Assembly: GCA_950106755.1 (NCBI GenBank)
Contig: OX467088.1
Location: 7,548,001-7,612,000, forward strand
Direction of reading: 5' to 3'
From: Climacium dendroides
Taxonomy: Eukaryota; Streptophyta; Bryopsida; Hypnales; Climaciaceae
Length of the DNA: 64,000 nt
A program made the position numbers and the translations under genes. This document shows positions 12,778 to 25,382 of this stretch, piece by piece. Under the pieces are notes generated by a model. That model made no database searches. It saw only the letters and a list, made by a program, of their open reading frames with translations, and was not told the origin of the DNA. Within the stretch, counting starts at the first letter, position 1. The number at the start of each line of letters is the position of its first letter.

Positions 12778-12975
12778 CCCTGGAATAAGCCGGGTTGGTC
12801 ACCGTGGAAATCATCCTTTGGGATCATACCATGCGAATCATTTGCTTAAAAAAAAAAGAGCACTCATTCGAGGTTAAAGTATTACACAGGACCTCCTCTT
12901 TTCACACAAAATTCCAAGGATGAACATTTGCACTTCTATCTTACATAGAAGGATTCTTTGTCATTGATTGGAATT
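12778..12975 (+). mobile_element. TTAA-flanked family 2, copy truncated on the right
   Basis: Follows TTAA at 12774-12777 and starts CCCTGGAATAAGCC. The interior (GGAAATCATC, ACTCATT, GACCTCTC-like, AAGGATGAACATTTGCACTT, TCATTGATTGG) aligns with the elements at 38956-39170 and, inverted, 34312-34527. The right end runs into MITE family 1 copy b and no second TTAA is seen. Confidence 0.6.
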
Positions 12976-13238
12976 CTACAAAGAATTGCAGAAAGAATTG
13001 GCATTTAACCTTAAGATTAGGAATTGGTTTCTAACCTTAAGATCAAGAATTGGCATTGAACCCCAAGTCATTTCATTGTTTTTTGTGGAGCTTCATGGAA
13101 TTAGTTACAAATTTTTGGAGTTGAAACACAATGGTCACTAAAAATGCCCCCTCCTGAAATGTACACCATTGATACATTGAAGAAAACAAAATGTACTTCT
13201 TTTTCAAAGATTGCTTTTAGAGCATCCTACCTTAAAAA
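12960..13238 (-). mobile_element. MITE family 1, copy b (partial)
   Basis: Reverse orientation. On the - strand it starts TTAAGGTAGGATGCTCT near 13238 and contains GTACATTTCAGGAGG, a CAACTCCAAAAATTTG block, GTAACTAATTCC and CTTGGGGTTCAATGCCAATTC. It aligns with 14400-14625 and 33888-34236. Confidence 0.6.
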
Positions 13239-14399
13239 TTTGTTTGTAGGCTAGGGCTAGTTTTCCCACTACACGAAAAACGGGTGTTTAAAGTAAGTTT
13301 TTTTTTTTAAATATAATCCTAAACATAAGATTATAAGTAATGAGGCCTTTAAAAAGATTTCCTGTCAAAATTTTCAAGAAACATGATCCGCCCCAAACAA
13401 CAACTGTTGCCTTTTGTTCTATTTAAGTTATTATTCTCTCTTCTTCTTTTTTCCCTTTTTTTTTTTTTCCTTTTGTCTTCTCTTACAATTGAAAGACCTG
13501 TGGATTGCAAATGAAAGTACAATCATGAGTATATTCTCCTGCACTTTTTAATTCACAGAAATGCCGCAGTCCTCCGCAGCAGAATTGAAGAGCACGAGAA
13601 TTGAAGAGCTGCCGTGGCGTTCAGTTGGTTGTGTCGGCCACAGTAAGAGTAATAGTTCGTAGGGCTTTGATAATTGACTGCGGCAGTGAGTGCACATTCC
13701 GAACTGAGTGTGATTTCAGTTTTTCCATCAGACCACATGGCCAATTGAAAAAACAATGCTGCCCTTATTGAATTGAATGCGCTCTGAGGAGGCATCATAT
13801 GCAGGCAGGCAGACAGACAAGACAGAGCTTTTTTTTCCTTCTCACAGCTGTATTGCTGCTCATGTTTTTGTTTTTTCACATCATTTCAAGCTGTGGAATG
13901 ATCATTGAACACAAGCTTCAGTTGGTTCTGAGAGGCAAACACAGGAAAACTTATAACGGACTTGGAGTTGGCTGAGCGGAGGGGTTTTATGAGGAGCACC
14001 TGAACTGGGTTATCTGTGATTCTTCATAATGGACAACAGCTCACAATGGGACACACAAGTTTTGTACAGTAGTGTACAGTGGCTCCTGAATCTCAATGGA
14101 CACATGTTTCAAATGATGCAGAAACGTTGAAGGGCCAACCACCAACTCTGTACCTTTGAAAGACCTTAAAGCTACACGAGCAAGCAACGGCATTATGCAC
14201 GGGTTTTTTACTTTTAAGTTTTTTATTTCATTCTTTTCGGGTTGCAGCGCCGGCACTCAGATCTTGTGAATTGTGAACCTCTAACTTACCCGGCAACAGT
14301 GTCTGTAAGGTAGTCTTGCTCTTGAAGCGACCTTTTAAAGAGCTGTGATTGCATTTTGGGGGAAGCTAAACTCCTTGGAAATGATTTTTATTGAATTTT
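13239..14399. other. Unassigned stretch
   Basis: Begins near an isolated CACTACACGAAAAACGGG at 13268, which looks like a CACTA-type terminus but has no partner nearby. A 108-codon open frame at 13553-13879 (-) shows no recognisable domain and sits in a locally GC-richer patch. No gene assigned. Confidence 0.35.
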
Positions 14400-14625
14400 C
14401 GTATGAAGAGAAATGGAATTGGCATCTAACCCAAGTCGTTTTGTGAATTTTGGACCATTTTGGAATTAGTTATGAATTTTTGAAGTTGGAACGTTGTAGT
14501 CGCTACAAAGCGGCCACCTCCTGAAATGTACAATGTTGGTACATTGAAGAAAGCAACACGTACCTTAGTCTTAGTGGTCGCTCTAAGACGAGGGTCACTT
14601 TTAGGGCACCCTACTTTAATAAGTT
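14400..14625 (-). mobile_element. MITE family 1, copy c (partial)
   Basis: Reverse orientation. Shares AATTGGCATCTAACCCAAGTC, GGAATTAGTTATGAATTTTT, CTCCTGAAATGTACAATGTTGGTAC and a terminal AGGGCACCCTACTTTAA with copies b and d. No coding capacity. Confidence 0.6.
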
Positions 14626-15678
14626 TGCAACAAGGTCCAAAATAATTTGTCATTGACTACGACGTTCGCAATAGAAATCATTGCCAAAGTCGTGAAACTC
14701 GTTACATTCGTATATGTGGATGAAACATGTAAAATGTGGATGATAATTCATATATTTGTTTGAATGATTACGCATAAATTCATCTAAAATGGAACAATAT
14801 TATTCTTTGAAGATTTGGTAACAATTTAGCATCAAAAAGGAGGGAATACATTGCTGACAAAATATTCTTTAAAAAAAGTTGTATTGCTTTCAAGCAATAA
14901 ATTGTTCTAAAGAATAAATTTGGCATCATGGGTATTGGTCAAATAGAAAAAATTGATTTTTTCACCAATGTAACCAATTCCAATTTTCCTTTAATCCCCA
15001 AGTATGAGAAGATTTCATTTCACCTTACACATTTGATGATCTTGCATGCATAATGAATACTCCATGGCCATCACATTGTCCAAAATGTGGATTGGTCACA
15101 TTTTGTTGTGTCCGGATCCATGAGGTCATGAGCATCGATTGTATCAAGTTCTTGTAGGTATTCTTTTCTCTTAACTTGCATCAACCAATGCCATCATTTC
15201 TTATAAAGTCTAAGGTAAAACTCCCTAATACCACCATTCACCCAATTCCGCCACCTACATGATTCTCCCAATTGTGTCAGTGGCCCATTTATTACCACTA
15301 TCTTTACAACTCTTTATCATGATGGAAATACACTTAGAGAGCAAACACATCATCCCACTTTTTTACAAGGATCTATACATAGTTTAACATTTTAGCTTTG
15401 AAAAATCACAAAAAAATTCACTCCTTGTCAAAATGACTTCATTCTTTTTACAATTGATTTATCTCAAACTTTCCAATCTTTGAATAATATAGGAGTTGAC
15501 AAATAGCTTCTCCAAAATACCTACATAACAAATTTGTGCGGTAATGGACAATTCTGCTTTAGTTGGAGCTACAATCACTATGTAGGCAATGTGAAGAATC
15601 ACTAGTGGCTAAAGTAGAATGTACATGTTTTCCAAGAGTAGTGCACACATTTGCAGAGTTTTTCTTATGAAATTTGGC
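14626..15678. other. Gene-free AT-rich stretch
   Basis: No gene, RNA or clear repeat recognised. Confidence 0.4.
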
Positions 15679-15686
15679 GTGGACTT

Positions 15687-15893
15687 CAGGGTTTCATAGT
15701 GGGCGGACGTCCGGTTCGCCCGACAGGGCGTGGACGCTGTAGTCGGGGCGCGGACGGGATCGTCAAGGCGTGGATGGGATCATTAGGGCACGGTCAAGGT
15801 GCAAACAGGATCGTCAAGGTGCAAAACTCTCAAAATTAAAGCCGTTCAGACCGTCTGTCCGTCCGGTCCGGTTTGCCTGTTATGACAACCCTG
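15687..15893. mobile_element. hAT-type MITE, GC-rich, 207 bp
   Basis: Starts CAGGGTTTCATA and ends TATGACAACCCTG, giving hAT-like CAGGG...CCCTG termini. The 8 bp on the left (15679-15686, GTGGACTT) are repeated exactly on the right (15894-15901), an 8-bp target duplication as made by hAT transposases. The subterminal parts are also inverted (GGACGTCCGGTT near the left end, GTCCGGTCCGGTTTGCC near the right). The centre has imperfect direct repeats of GGATCGTCAAGGCG. It is far richer in GC than its surroundings and has no coding capacity. Confidence 0.9.
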
Positions 15894-16223
15894 GTGGACT
15901 TTCATTTCTATTTGAGGTTACTCCATTTTTTGTTTTTTAATTGGTTGTATCTAAAATATATCTTTGGGGGTTCGTCAATAACCTCTTAGTCTTTTTACAC
16001 TTGGTTGATTTTTTAAATTAAAGAAATTGATTTGGTAAAAATTAGAATCTTAGTGTTTAATATTTTGTTTAAATTGTGTATTTTAAGGGGAGTTTATTTT
16101 TATTTCTAATGCTCAAAGATCCTAGGCTAGATTTGGATTAGGCCAAGCCCCATTGTCTTGGGTTCAAGAAACTAGCCTTCAAAAAATGCTAAGATCCTAA
16201 ATTGGCCTAGTTGTCTTGTTTAA

Positions 16224-17160
16224 CCCCTAAAGGACCATTGTCCCTTCGGGGGACAAATTGGATTTTGGGCAGGTACCTACGGGCTGAAATTTTGTCATGA
16301 TTTTTTGAAACTTTTTTTGAAGATAGAAAAACTGATGATCTTTGTGGGAATATAAATTTTTTCACATTTGGTGCCTGAAAACAAAAGTTATGACCAAATA
16401 AGCTCAAAGTAGGGGACGGGGGGCAGTCCGGGCAGCAAAAACAAATTTGTAAAATTTTGAATTTTGAATTTTTGGATTTTTTTTCTTGTAGATTATATTT
16501 TTTTTCTGCATGGGAAGCTTTGATTCATTCCATTTGGACGTATTATGAGAAAGTTATGGACAATCTTGTTTATCGGGCAGCTAGAGCATCTTCCTGAAAA
16601 AATAACTTATAGAATTCATTTCTGAATGCAATTTTTACAATTTTTCTGAAAAAAAACTTTTTACATGATTTTGTTTGCTTGCTAGAACAATCTCACCATT
16701 GGGATTAGTGCATTTTAATTCCATCTTAAAGATATTAATAATTTAGATTTTCCTTCATTCTCATACCTACTTCTACTTAACAATTTTTTTAAGCATGAAA
16801 ATTAATTTTTTCTTGAAATTTTCTTTTTTCCCTAGACTCTCAACTCAATTTCCCACAATAAGGATTTAAAGCTCAAAACTCTGTAGTGCAAAACATTTAA
16901 GTTAAAAAAGTTTAAAGTCAAATAATCCAGTCCCGCAAGGTGCTGAAAAAATTGTTTTTTTTACTTTAAACTCAAATATCTTTTAATCTATGTGGTCAAA
17001 ATTTCTGAAATTTTTTCCACACATTTCCATACTAGTAAGGTATAAGATCCTACGGTTGGATGTGCAAAAAATAATAATTTTCAATTTTTTTTACTCTTTG
17101 CTACAGAAATGGCAGTTTTGAGTGTTTTTTGGCAGAAATAAGGCCTTGGTCCTTTAGGGG
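16224..17160 (+). mobile_element. TTAA-flanked family 1, copy A (937 bp)
   Basis: Termini CCCCTAAAGGACCA... and ...TGGTCCTTTAGGGG form inverted repeats of at least 13 bp, bounded by TTAA at 16220-16223 and 17161-17164. The interior has no open frame of note. It contains GAAGCTTTGATTCATTCCATTTGG, GCTAGAACAATCTCACC and ATCCTACGGTTGGATGTGC blocks that recur in the other copies. The TTAA flanks and CCC-type ends are the pattern left by piggyBac-type transposases. It is non-autonomous. Confidence 0.85.
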
Positions 17161-17689
17161 TTAACACATTTTTGAGTTTCAATAATGTGTTGGACATTTA
17201 AGGTCATGTGTCTAATTAGACACATGTCGAGTTAATGTGCGTATTAGAACTTTTTTATTTAATGAGGCCATCAACGCTAGGTGAGACAATTATGAACTCT
17301 CACTATTATTGAAATCTCACTACAATTATGAACTTAAATTTAGAATGCAATATGTTTATCAAATTGAGACACTTTATTAAAATGAGACTTAAATATGTCA
17401 AAATCATAAATGAAAGGTAATTTTTTTGAAAGTCAACTTCAAAGTTGACTTTACCAAATGTTGCAAAGGCTCCACTAGATGTTGATTGACGTTTGTTTGT
17501 CACATTGTCATGTTGTCTCCTAGAATAACCATGAGTTGGGGTCCACACATTTTTTAGAGGTTGGTTAGTATATCAAAGAGTTATGTAAATCAAATTTTGA
17601 TGCATAAAGCCACTACAAGAGAAAGGGGTGGTTTAAGCGTGATATTAAGGTAGAAAATTTACGTTGAAAGGTTTTGTATTTTGAGTAAT
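17161..17689. other. Gene-free stretch with a possible CACTA-type terminus
   Basis: No gene seen. CACTACAAGAGAAAGGGG at about 17610 resembles the 5' end of a CACTA element and precedes the GTGATATTA repeat region, but no matching 3' end with a 3-bp duplication was found. Confidence 0.4.
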
Positions 17690-18300
17690 CATACTACTCA
17701 AATCATAACTCCCTCTGTAATATCACAAATGCTACCATTAATACTAGGGGCTTGTACTTGCCACACTACGCATTCATTATATCACATATTAGTAAAAATT
17801 TGATATATTTGAATAGAATGCATGATAATGATTTTGATAAGTCTTTAAAATAATTATTTTAAATATTTTGTAAAAATATTTTCAATCATACATACATAGA
17901 AATTGTATTTTCACACAATGTGATATTACATAAATAGAATAGCAGTTCACAATCACTTCTATAATATCACTTTTTACAAATGGTGATATTATACAAATAA
18001 TATAGTTGTTGCAATTGAGGTGATATTAAAGAGGATCAATATGGTGATATTATAAAGGTAGCAAATCCATTGCTTCCCTTGGCTTTGCACTTCTATGATT
18101 TTGTGCTTTTGTGAACTTTCAGCTTTCATGATTTCAATTTTCTATTGCTACTACCAAATGATTTTGAGAAATTTATTTAATTGAAGCGATTTTGGATTCC
18201 ACAACAATTAAATTGTTCACAAAGTTTTTGAGATTTATAAGTTTTTCTTTTCAATTTTTCAATTTGGGTTGCCATTTTTTATAACAATGGAGTCAAATTT
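17690..18300 (+). repeat. Dispersed repeat with GTGATATTA motifs, copy 2
   Basis: Several GTGATATTA/TAATATCAC motifs lie in both orientations between about 17720 and 18055. They are followed by CTTGGCTTTGCACTTCTATGATTTT and the same downstream order seen at 1829-2080. The clustered motif could be subterminal binding sites of the element whose possible left end lies at 17610. Confidence 0.6.
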
Positions 18301-20575
18301 CTAATGCATTCTAATGTATGTGTATCTTTTATAGTATTTATCATTGCATATGTTTTATTCATCATTCAATAAATTTCTATTGTACTTTTCAATATCTGCT
18401 TACTTATAAAAAAAATTATACAAAAATTTTAGTCATTTTTATTTGAAGATTTATTGAAATTTTTATTTTGCATTCTATCTAATACATAAAAATTCTTATG
18501 AAATTCTAATGATGAATGCGTAGCATAGCAAGCACCAACCGCTAGTATATATGCTAAAAATCTAGTGTCTAAGACCTGCATTAATAAACTTTCTTAAATG
18601 GTTGCTACATATCTTTTCAATAGCAAAATGCTTGACTTTTAAAATCATGAGTTAGACAACAATGAATGAATTTTTTTTATGGTTGTTTAACTTATAGTAG
18701 TTACTATGCTTTGATTATAATGTTTTCTTAACTTTTTCCTTGCCAATTATACTTGGCACATTTTGCACAGTTTAGTTCACCACTCTTTTGTTGCCACCTA
18801 TGTAAAAAATAGCTTCACATTCTTCATTAGATTTATGGCTTTGCACAACCCATATGTGATTTGGAAAATCCCTTGAACAAGCATTAATATTTCCAACATG
18901 CTTAAATACCCATTTCTTGAAAAAACTTTACTTTACTTAATTTCATTTGTTTTTTATATTGTAAGTCACTTATAGATTCTAGACATCCTCAAGATTAAGT
19001 GAGAAGAATATAGGAAATGTGGGACAATTGTAGCTTGAAGAGAAGACAACAAAGTCTTTATTTTGAGTTTTGGAATAGTGTCAAGGTAGGTATACATCAA
19101 AACTTAAATTATGAGATTGGGAGAACAAGAAAGTAATATTGAAGTAGTGAAGACTACATGTTGTCAAGCAAGAGGGGGTTTAAAATAAACACCATACATT
19201 TCGGCAAAGACTTTTTCATAGTTTTCAAAGCACTTATCCTCTACATGAAATCACCCCCCTCTTGCTTGAACTGGAGCGCTTAGTCCTCCATGAAGAAATG
19301 AAGTGATGAAATGAATGACTAATTGATGTGAAAAATCTACCATGTTTATGATTCCAAATGATGGATCCAACTGCCAGCTGCTGCACCATTCTATTATGAC
19401 TACATCTTACACATCTGTAAGTGGAAATAAGTGGCAATAATCTAGCTGACCAAGCAAAGTAACCCTAGGCTCAAGAATTTCGCACCAACAGAAGCTTACA
19501 ACATACAAGCAATAAGACTCAAAGCACCACCAGACCATCATTCTCTTGCCAAATATATCCTATATATTGAATCTCTTTGAAAAAAATCATGTGAATCTAT
19601 TGAAAATGAAAATCCTAGGATATTCATATATTTATAACTTACATCTCCAATAGCAATTGTTGAAAAAACTTGTAAATCTTATATGAAATTCTTTGCAACG
19701 AAGTGAAACGTTCACAATAAGCGGCTAATGCACAGAAATACTCTACTACTCCTTCGAATCTTTCTAGGTGATCTTTTTTTTGGAAAGGAAATTAAAGCCA
19801 TGAATGGACTTAGAATATTTGATATTTGGAGCAAGATGAAACACAAGCCCATCAAGATCTTCAAAGCCAATTCAAGACTGAAAAATGATGGTAAGCATGC
19901 TCTAAAGTTGAACGCATAGGTAACGTATCTATGACCTAACACAAGGAGAAGAAAAGGAAAACGAGAGAAAAGAAAAAACATTGTTGATAGAATGGAGCAA
20001 CGAGGTGACTACTTATATGAAGAACGACAAATATAATAGAAGTGGAGAAGTTCAATGACTTAGAAGGAGTTCAATTTTTCAAAGTGATGTATTGTCACTT
20101 CACAAAATGCTCTCTCCTAATTGCAAAATAGAAATTGAACTCAAGACTTCAACAATAGTTGAACCAATAGAGACAAATCACCTGAAGGAGGATTCAGCCA
20201 AAAAAAACTTATACAATCGGACCCACATTCATAAGTGGATCCACCCTATATCCAAATTTTGGGATTGTAATGGCCTCACTTTGCATGAAATGCACATGGA
20301 CAACAATTTGAGTATGTCTTGCATATTGATAACATGCTTTGAAATTGTTTATAAAGTTTTCAAGCCTTTTATTTCTATTTTTTCAAATAGATGCTAGAAT
20401 ATTATAAATGCCAAAAACACCCTACCATTCCAACATGAAATTACATGTTTTTACACCCTAGCACTAAAACATCCATCATGAATCAACAATTTTAAAAAAA
20501 CATGATAAACTAGATTTCAAATATTAATTTAATATAAAATCATTGAAAATAGAGTGAATAAGTGTATTGTATATC
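18301..20575. other. Gene-free AT-rich stretch
   Basis: No gene, RNA or transposon end recognised. Short open frames, such as 19728-19919 (+) and 20092-20397 (+), show no domain. Confidence 0.4.
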
Positions 20576-20726
20576 ATGGTTGTCATACTGGACAAGTTAC
20601 TATTAATTTCTTGTCCTGTAGGACGAGTTACTATTCATCAAATGTACTTGAGTGGTACATTTGATGAATAGTAACTCATCCTACAGGACAAGAAATTAAT
20701 AGTAACTTGTTCAGTATGACAACCAT
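20576..20726. repeat. Near-perfect 72-bp-arm hairpin
   Basis: The left arm 20576-20647 and right arm 20655-20726 are reverse complements with about two mismatches, separated by the 7-base loop TTGAGTG. A transcript would fold into one long stem. Candidates are a foldback transposon or a small-RNA precursor. No target duplication was found. Confidence 0.92.
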
Positions 20727-20891
20727 GTTGTATATAATTATATGGAAAATTAGCTTTAAGTATCTATGAATGTATTAGAAAAAAGATTATTTGTGAAATT
20801 TTATACCTCATTTCATGTTGTAGTAATCTACCAAAAATTTATGAGACCTTAGTTCAAAAGTGATCATGAAAAAATCATCTCAGAAAATTAA

Positions 20892-21118
20892 CCTCTAAAG
20901 GACTAAGTGTCCTACCTATGAAATTTATAAAAACTAAGTAGGTTTCTGTAATGTCACTTTTGAATCTACTAATCTAATTTGTCTAGGTTGATTTATGTGG
21001 GTTGAATTTTTTAAAGAAAATTATATTCCTACAAAGCTAATTAGTGACAAAAGTTGAGACCATAGGTACCTACCTAAAATCCAATTTGTCTTTAAAATGG
21101 ACAATGTTCCTTACGGTG
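20892..21118 (-). mobile_element. TTAA-flanked family 1, copy F (227 bp, internally deleted)
   Basis: Bounded by TTAA at 20888-20891 and 21119-21122. The left end is CCTCTAAAGGACTAAG. Read on the - strand, the right end matches the left 80 bases of copy A (ACATTGTCC...GACAAATTGGATTTT...AGGTACCTA). Only the two ends of the family are kept. Confidence 0.75.
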
Positions 21119-21420
21119 TTAAGACATAATTTCAAAGACTATAACTTCAACTCTACCCTTATAATGTATAATTTTTAATTCATTTAACCTACTAAGATAA
21201 ACCTTCCTATTTGTGCATTGTGACAATTTTCACCACTTGTGGTCAATGTCTTATATTTATACTTAATGTTTATGATGTATACACTACTAATACAATCACA
21301 CAATTTCAATCAACCACCCTTTGTAGATTTTCTATACTATGTCCATTTTATCATCCACATAAAATATTTGTTCACATCAAGGTTTTCTACTTTAATGTGA
21401 TGTTGCCTTATTTTGTCTCA

Positions 21421-22126
21421 GGGGTGACACTTCCCGCATTTTAGAAACCACATGCGGCATAAAATAGAGTGGATTTTATTCATTTTGGGTAAAATTTATA
21501 AAAACTTATAAAAGATTTAGAAGTAATGGAGGGAAAATTCACCGTGCATGAATGTTTGTTCTGCTTCAATGTTTGTAGTATTGTGGAGTTGTTTGTGTAG
21601 TGTATGAATGTTTGTTCCTTTGGAAATTGAATGTTTTCAGTTCTTTTGGAGATTAGTTTTGTGTGTTAAGTATTTTGACTATTGGAGTGTACATTCAGTT
21701 CTTTTCAATAGCAGTTATGTGTGCTTTGTGTTTGATAGTTTGGAGGGGAGATTCAATTTTTGAGATTGCGTTTGTGTGTTTGGTGTTTCAATGTTTAGAG
21801 TGCAGATTGAGTTATTTGCTTAGTTTATGGTTGAAATCACATGAGAATTGGTTGAATTTTATTCAAATCTTTTTGGACTTTTGTGGTAAGACTTTTACTT
21901 TCAAATTACTTTTCTATTATCTTTTTTTCCTTATAATGAATATAGCCTACCTAAAATTGCATCCCCTATGGAATTATAAGTAATGATAGGGAGCTATAAT
22001 ATAGGGCATTTTTCAAAATTAAGTAATAATAGAGACCCTTTTAAATGTCCGTAGGAGTTAAATAACCCCCCTTAAATTACCCCCTTGCCGCACGTGGTGC
22101 ACAAAACATACTAAGAGTGTCACCCC
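21421..22126. mobile_element. TIR element, GGGGTGACACT termini
   Basis: GGGGTGACACT at 21421-21431 is inverted as AGTGTCACCCC at 22116-22126. A second inverted block lies just inside (CCACATGCGGCA on the left, TGCCGCACGTGG on the right). An open frame of about 106 codons at 21663-21983 (+) is rich in hydrophobic residues and is not a recognised domain. No clear target duplication, so the superfamily is unassigned. Confidence 0.65.
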
Positions 22127-23725
22127 CGAGTATCTTGTCAGGATGTCCATCAACATCAGTTGGAATATGTTCTAATGCATTAGGTTTCAAATCAATAAAA
22201 AAAAATCTTTTGGATAGCTTAAATGGCTTGTCCATTGATTTGGATAGGAAAGGTCATTGACAAGTTGTCTAGGCTATCCCAATTTTATTTTTTTATAACC
22301 TCAACAACATGTCCGTCAACTTCAACGGACATGTTCTTGATAAGTTGTGTAGATTGTCTCTCTTTCATTAGTTTGATGGACATCTAAATATGATGTGATA
22401 CTAAAAATCTTAATCCACATCTATACTCATCATACTATAAATTTTTTGTATGGCCCCTATCTGTCAAGGCTCACTTCTTAATAAAAATACCTACTATATA
22501 ATGTTTTTGCACAGAATAATTTGTATATATATTAAAATATGTAGCATTTCATGAACCCTATAGTATCCCTACATATTATATAAATATTTTCACTTCAAAT
22601 TAAATGAATCCTATATTTTAATTCACATAGTTTTTAAAAAAAATCAATAGTGATCTCTCTAAATCACTGGTTGTGGTTTGATCATGATTTGTATGGTAAT
22701 GTGTAATATATATAAAATTCCCTACACTAGCTCTTCTTAGCTATGATGGGTATTACAAGGATAATATTCTAATTGGAAAGTGTGGTTTCGTAGGTTGCCT
22801 TCTTGCAAGGCTTCGTCTTGCGGTTGGCATGGGTGATATTTGGCATGGCTCAAAGTCCAAAATCAGCCATTGGCAATTTGACCTAAATGCTTGATCAATC
22901 CTCTAAATGTAGGTTCTAGGACTTACATAAAGACTATTGTAAGGCAAGACCCATCTAGGTAAGCCTAACAAATGGAGGAGGGAGTGGAGGAGGGGATGGA
23001 GGATAATCTCCTCATCCTTGAGATTATGGAAAGATCATGGAAAACGTGGGAGACAATTAAAAGAAGAGTGGATGGTAGTTTAGCTATTGATGGGAGTTCA
23101 AATATGGATGCCCCTTGAGGCTAGGTCGGTGTTCTTCAAATTGACATTAACATCCCTTGCCTTTAGAGGATAATAATGTAGTGATTGATGATGAGTTTGG
23201 AGATTTATTTGAGGTGTGTAGACTGTAGAGAAGATTTGGAGGCTATTTCCAAACTAGGAGGAGATTGTGATGATACTTTAGTTTTGATGCACTATGGTTG
23301 GGCGATGGATTTTTCTATACATGACCTTGTTGAACTTGTTGGTAGCCTTTAGTGTGATGGGTGATCTCATTGATAGACTTTTCATGGAGTATGATTGTTC
23401 TGTAAGGGCCAAGGATTTTTAACACCTACAACATGCTCCAAAATATTTGACTCATTAGTATTTGTTTATAATTGATTGTTTGCAATTTCAACCAAAAAGT
23501 GGTCAACTAGACCTTAATGGGTTAAAAGAGATGATCATTTCATCTATTATACTTACTATCCATATTGAAACTTTGGAAAAGAACAACTATATTGTAGTTG
23601 CTTGTTTTCAAAAGTAGAAGTCAAAAGAAAGATGTCACCATTTCTACTCTAGTAACACTCAAATTTTGTATAAGTAGATTGATCAATTCTATTTGTCTAT
23701 TTGGCGCAATGTCTCATGCACTATT

Positions 23726-23770
<45 letters not shown>

Positions 23771-25004
23771 TAGCTTGTCTGTCCAAGTTGACGGACAAGT
23801 TATCCAAGTTGTCAAATAACAAATAAATAAAATTTTAGAAGGCATGGACAACATGTCAATGGTTTGTTTGTCCTCATTGACGGACATGCCATTCAAGCCA
23901 TCAAAAGAATTTTTTTTTGCTGTGAATTATGATGCATCAAGATGGATCCTAGTCGATGTTGATGGACATCTCGACTGGAAAAGTCAACATCATGTCATGA
24001 TAGAAAACTTTGATGTGGACAAATATTTTATAAGGATGATAACCAAATTAACCTACATAAACAAAAAAATTCTTTTCAAGTTTTGTTATTCGTTAACAAT
24101 TTTGTAGTAGTAATTTTTTTCATTGTCATTTTATGAATTGCAAAGTTTAAACCATTATAAATCTAAATTGTAAACAAGTAGGTCCTCGTTAAATCTTCAT
24201 AAGGGTCAATCAGTGGATGTTTACAAGATCAAGTTGGAAAAAAGAATATATACTTATTCGTCTAAAAAAGTTGTAAGTGAGATTTCATGACCATGAATAA
24301 ATCTCAAACAAAAGTGCATGTGACTTTAGCATTAAAAGGAGGTTAAGCACAAAAACAATATTTCAAACTTGCACCTTAATGATTTCCAAGGTGTTATTGC
24401 CTACTTGTTGAAGACTACTCTAAAGATCATAAAAATGTGAGGAAATGCCATTGCTAACATATACATATAAAAACATAAAAATGAGTCAATCAAAAATTCT
24501 ATATACAATTGTAGTCTTTCAAATTCAACAAGTCACTATGAGGTAGAAATACAATATATAGACATATGTTACTCAAGTAAAAGACAAGACAAACATGTCT
24601 AACATAGAGATTTATATAAACAATGCTTAGATGGTTTAATGAATATGAAATTCATTTATATACAAGTGGTGAGTATTTTCAAGATAATGCTAGCAATAAT
24701 GGGTGGACCTGTTTAGTCATGATTTACAATAGTAGGATGAATGTATAGTAATAAAAGTTGGTTTATGTCTATTTAACACACTCCATGAATCTCTAGTCTT
24801 GCATTGTGAATATTAATGTGAACAATAGCATATTATGGAGCTAGATGTTTCAATGCAAGAGCAAGTAGAAGCAAAGGACGTAGTTGTGAGGATAATTCTT
24901 TGAATAAAACAAATTTGGTACTCTTATGGTTGTAGTTGTTGCTTGCTATTTTAAATAAAATGGTAAGCGATTGCTTTTGTATGGTGAAAAAGCTCTTGGA
25001 GGAT
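22127..25004. other. Gene-free stretch with minor repeats and an (AT)n tract
   Basis: No gene recognised. A (TA)n microsatellite of about 40 bp lies at 23728-23767. Segments built on ACGGACAAGTT/CATGTCCGT recur at 22241-22400 and 23770-23900, including a small palindrome AACATGTCCGT...ACGGACATGTT near 22310-22340. The open frames around the microsatellite are artefacts of it. Confidence 0.45.
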
Positions 25005-25382
25005 GTATGTAGCAGCGTATTTTTTTTTCAGTTTTTGGGAATGAATGAAAAGGCGACCCTTCTGTGAAGATGCCCGAAAAATTGGCGATGACTTCGTTGC
25101 TTTATGCAGTTCACCTATGGCGATGATGGTTTATCGAGGAAACTTTTCTGGGCAAACTCTGCTTTTCTTCATGGTGTTTTATTGGCGAATTTCGGTTTAA
25201 GGGTGGGTTCTGCATGGCGAAAGTGGAGTGTATTCTGTTGTTATTTTGGCGAATTGCAGAAGTTAGTTGTGTAGTAATTGGCAATATTTTGAATTTTCAT
25301 TTCATTTTTTACAGTATGGGCTCTATTTTTGCCAAATGCGGTTTAATTTTGGACTCCCTGCAGTCAAGTAGAAAACGTAACC

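Noticed and set aside
13268..13300. CACTACACGAAAAACGGG as a CACTA element start
   Set aside because: No inverted partner or 3-bp duplication found within the window.
17610..18570. CACTA element from CACTACAAGAG to AAAAATCTAGTG near 18567
   Set aside because: The inner terminal bases do not match and flanking trinucleotides differ, so the pair is not supported.
20576..20726. Rho-independent-type terminator
   Set aside because: The arms are far too long and the context is a plant nuclear repeat with no adjacent gene.
23714..23896. Open frames across the (TA)n tract
   Set aside because: They run through a microsatellite with Tyr-Ile repeats and are artefacts.
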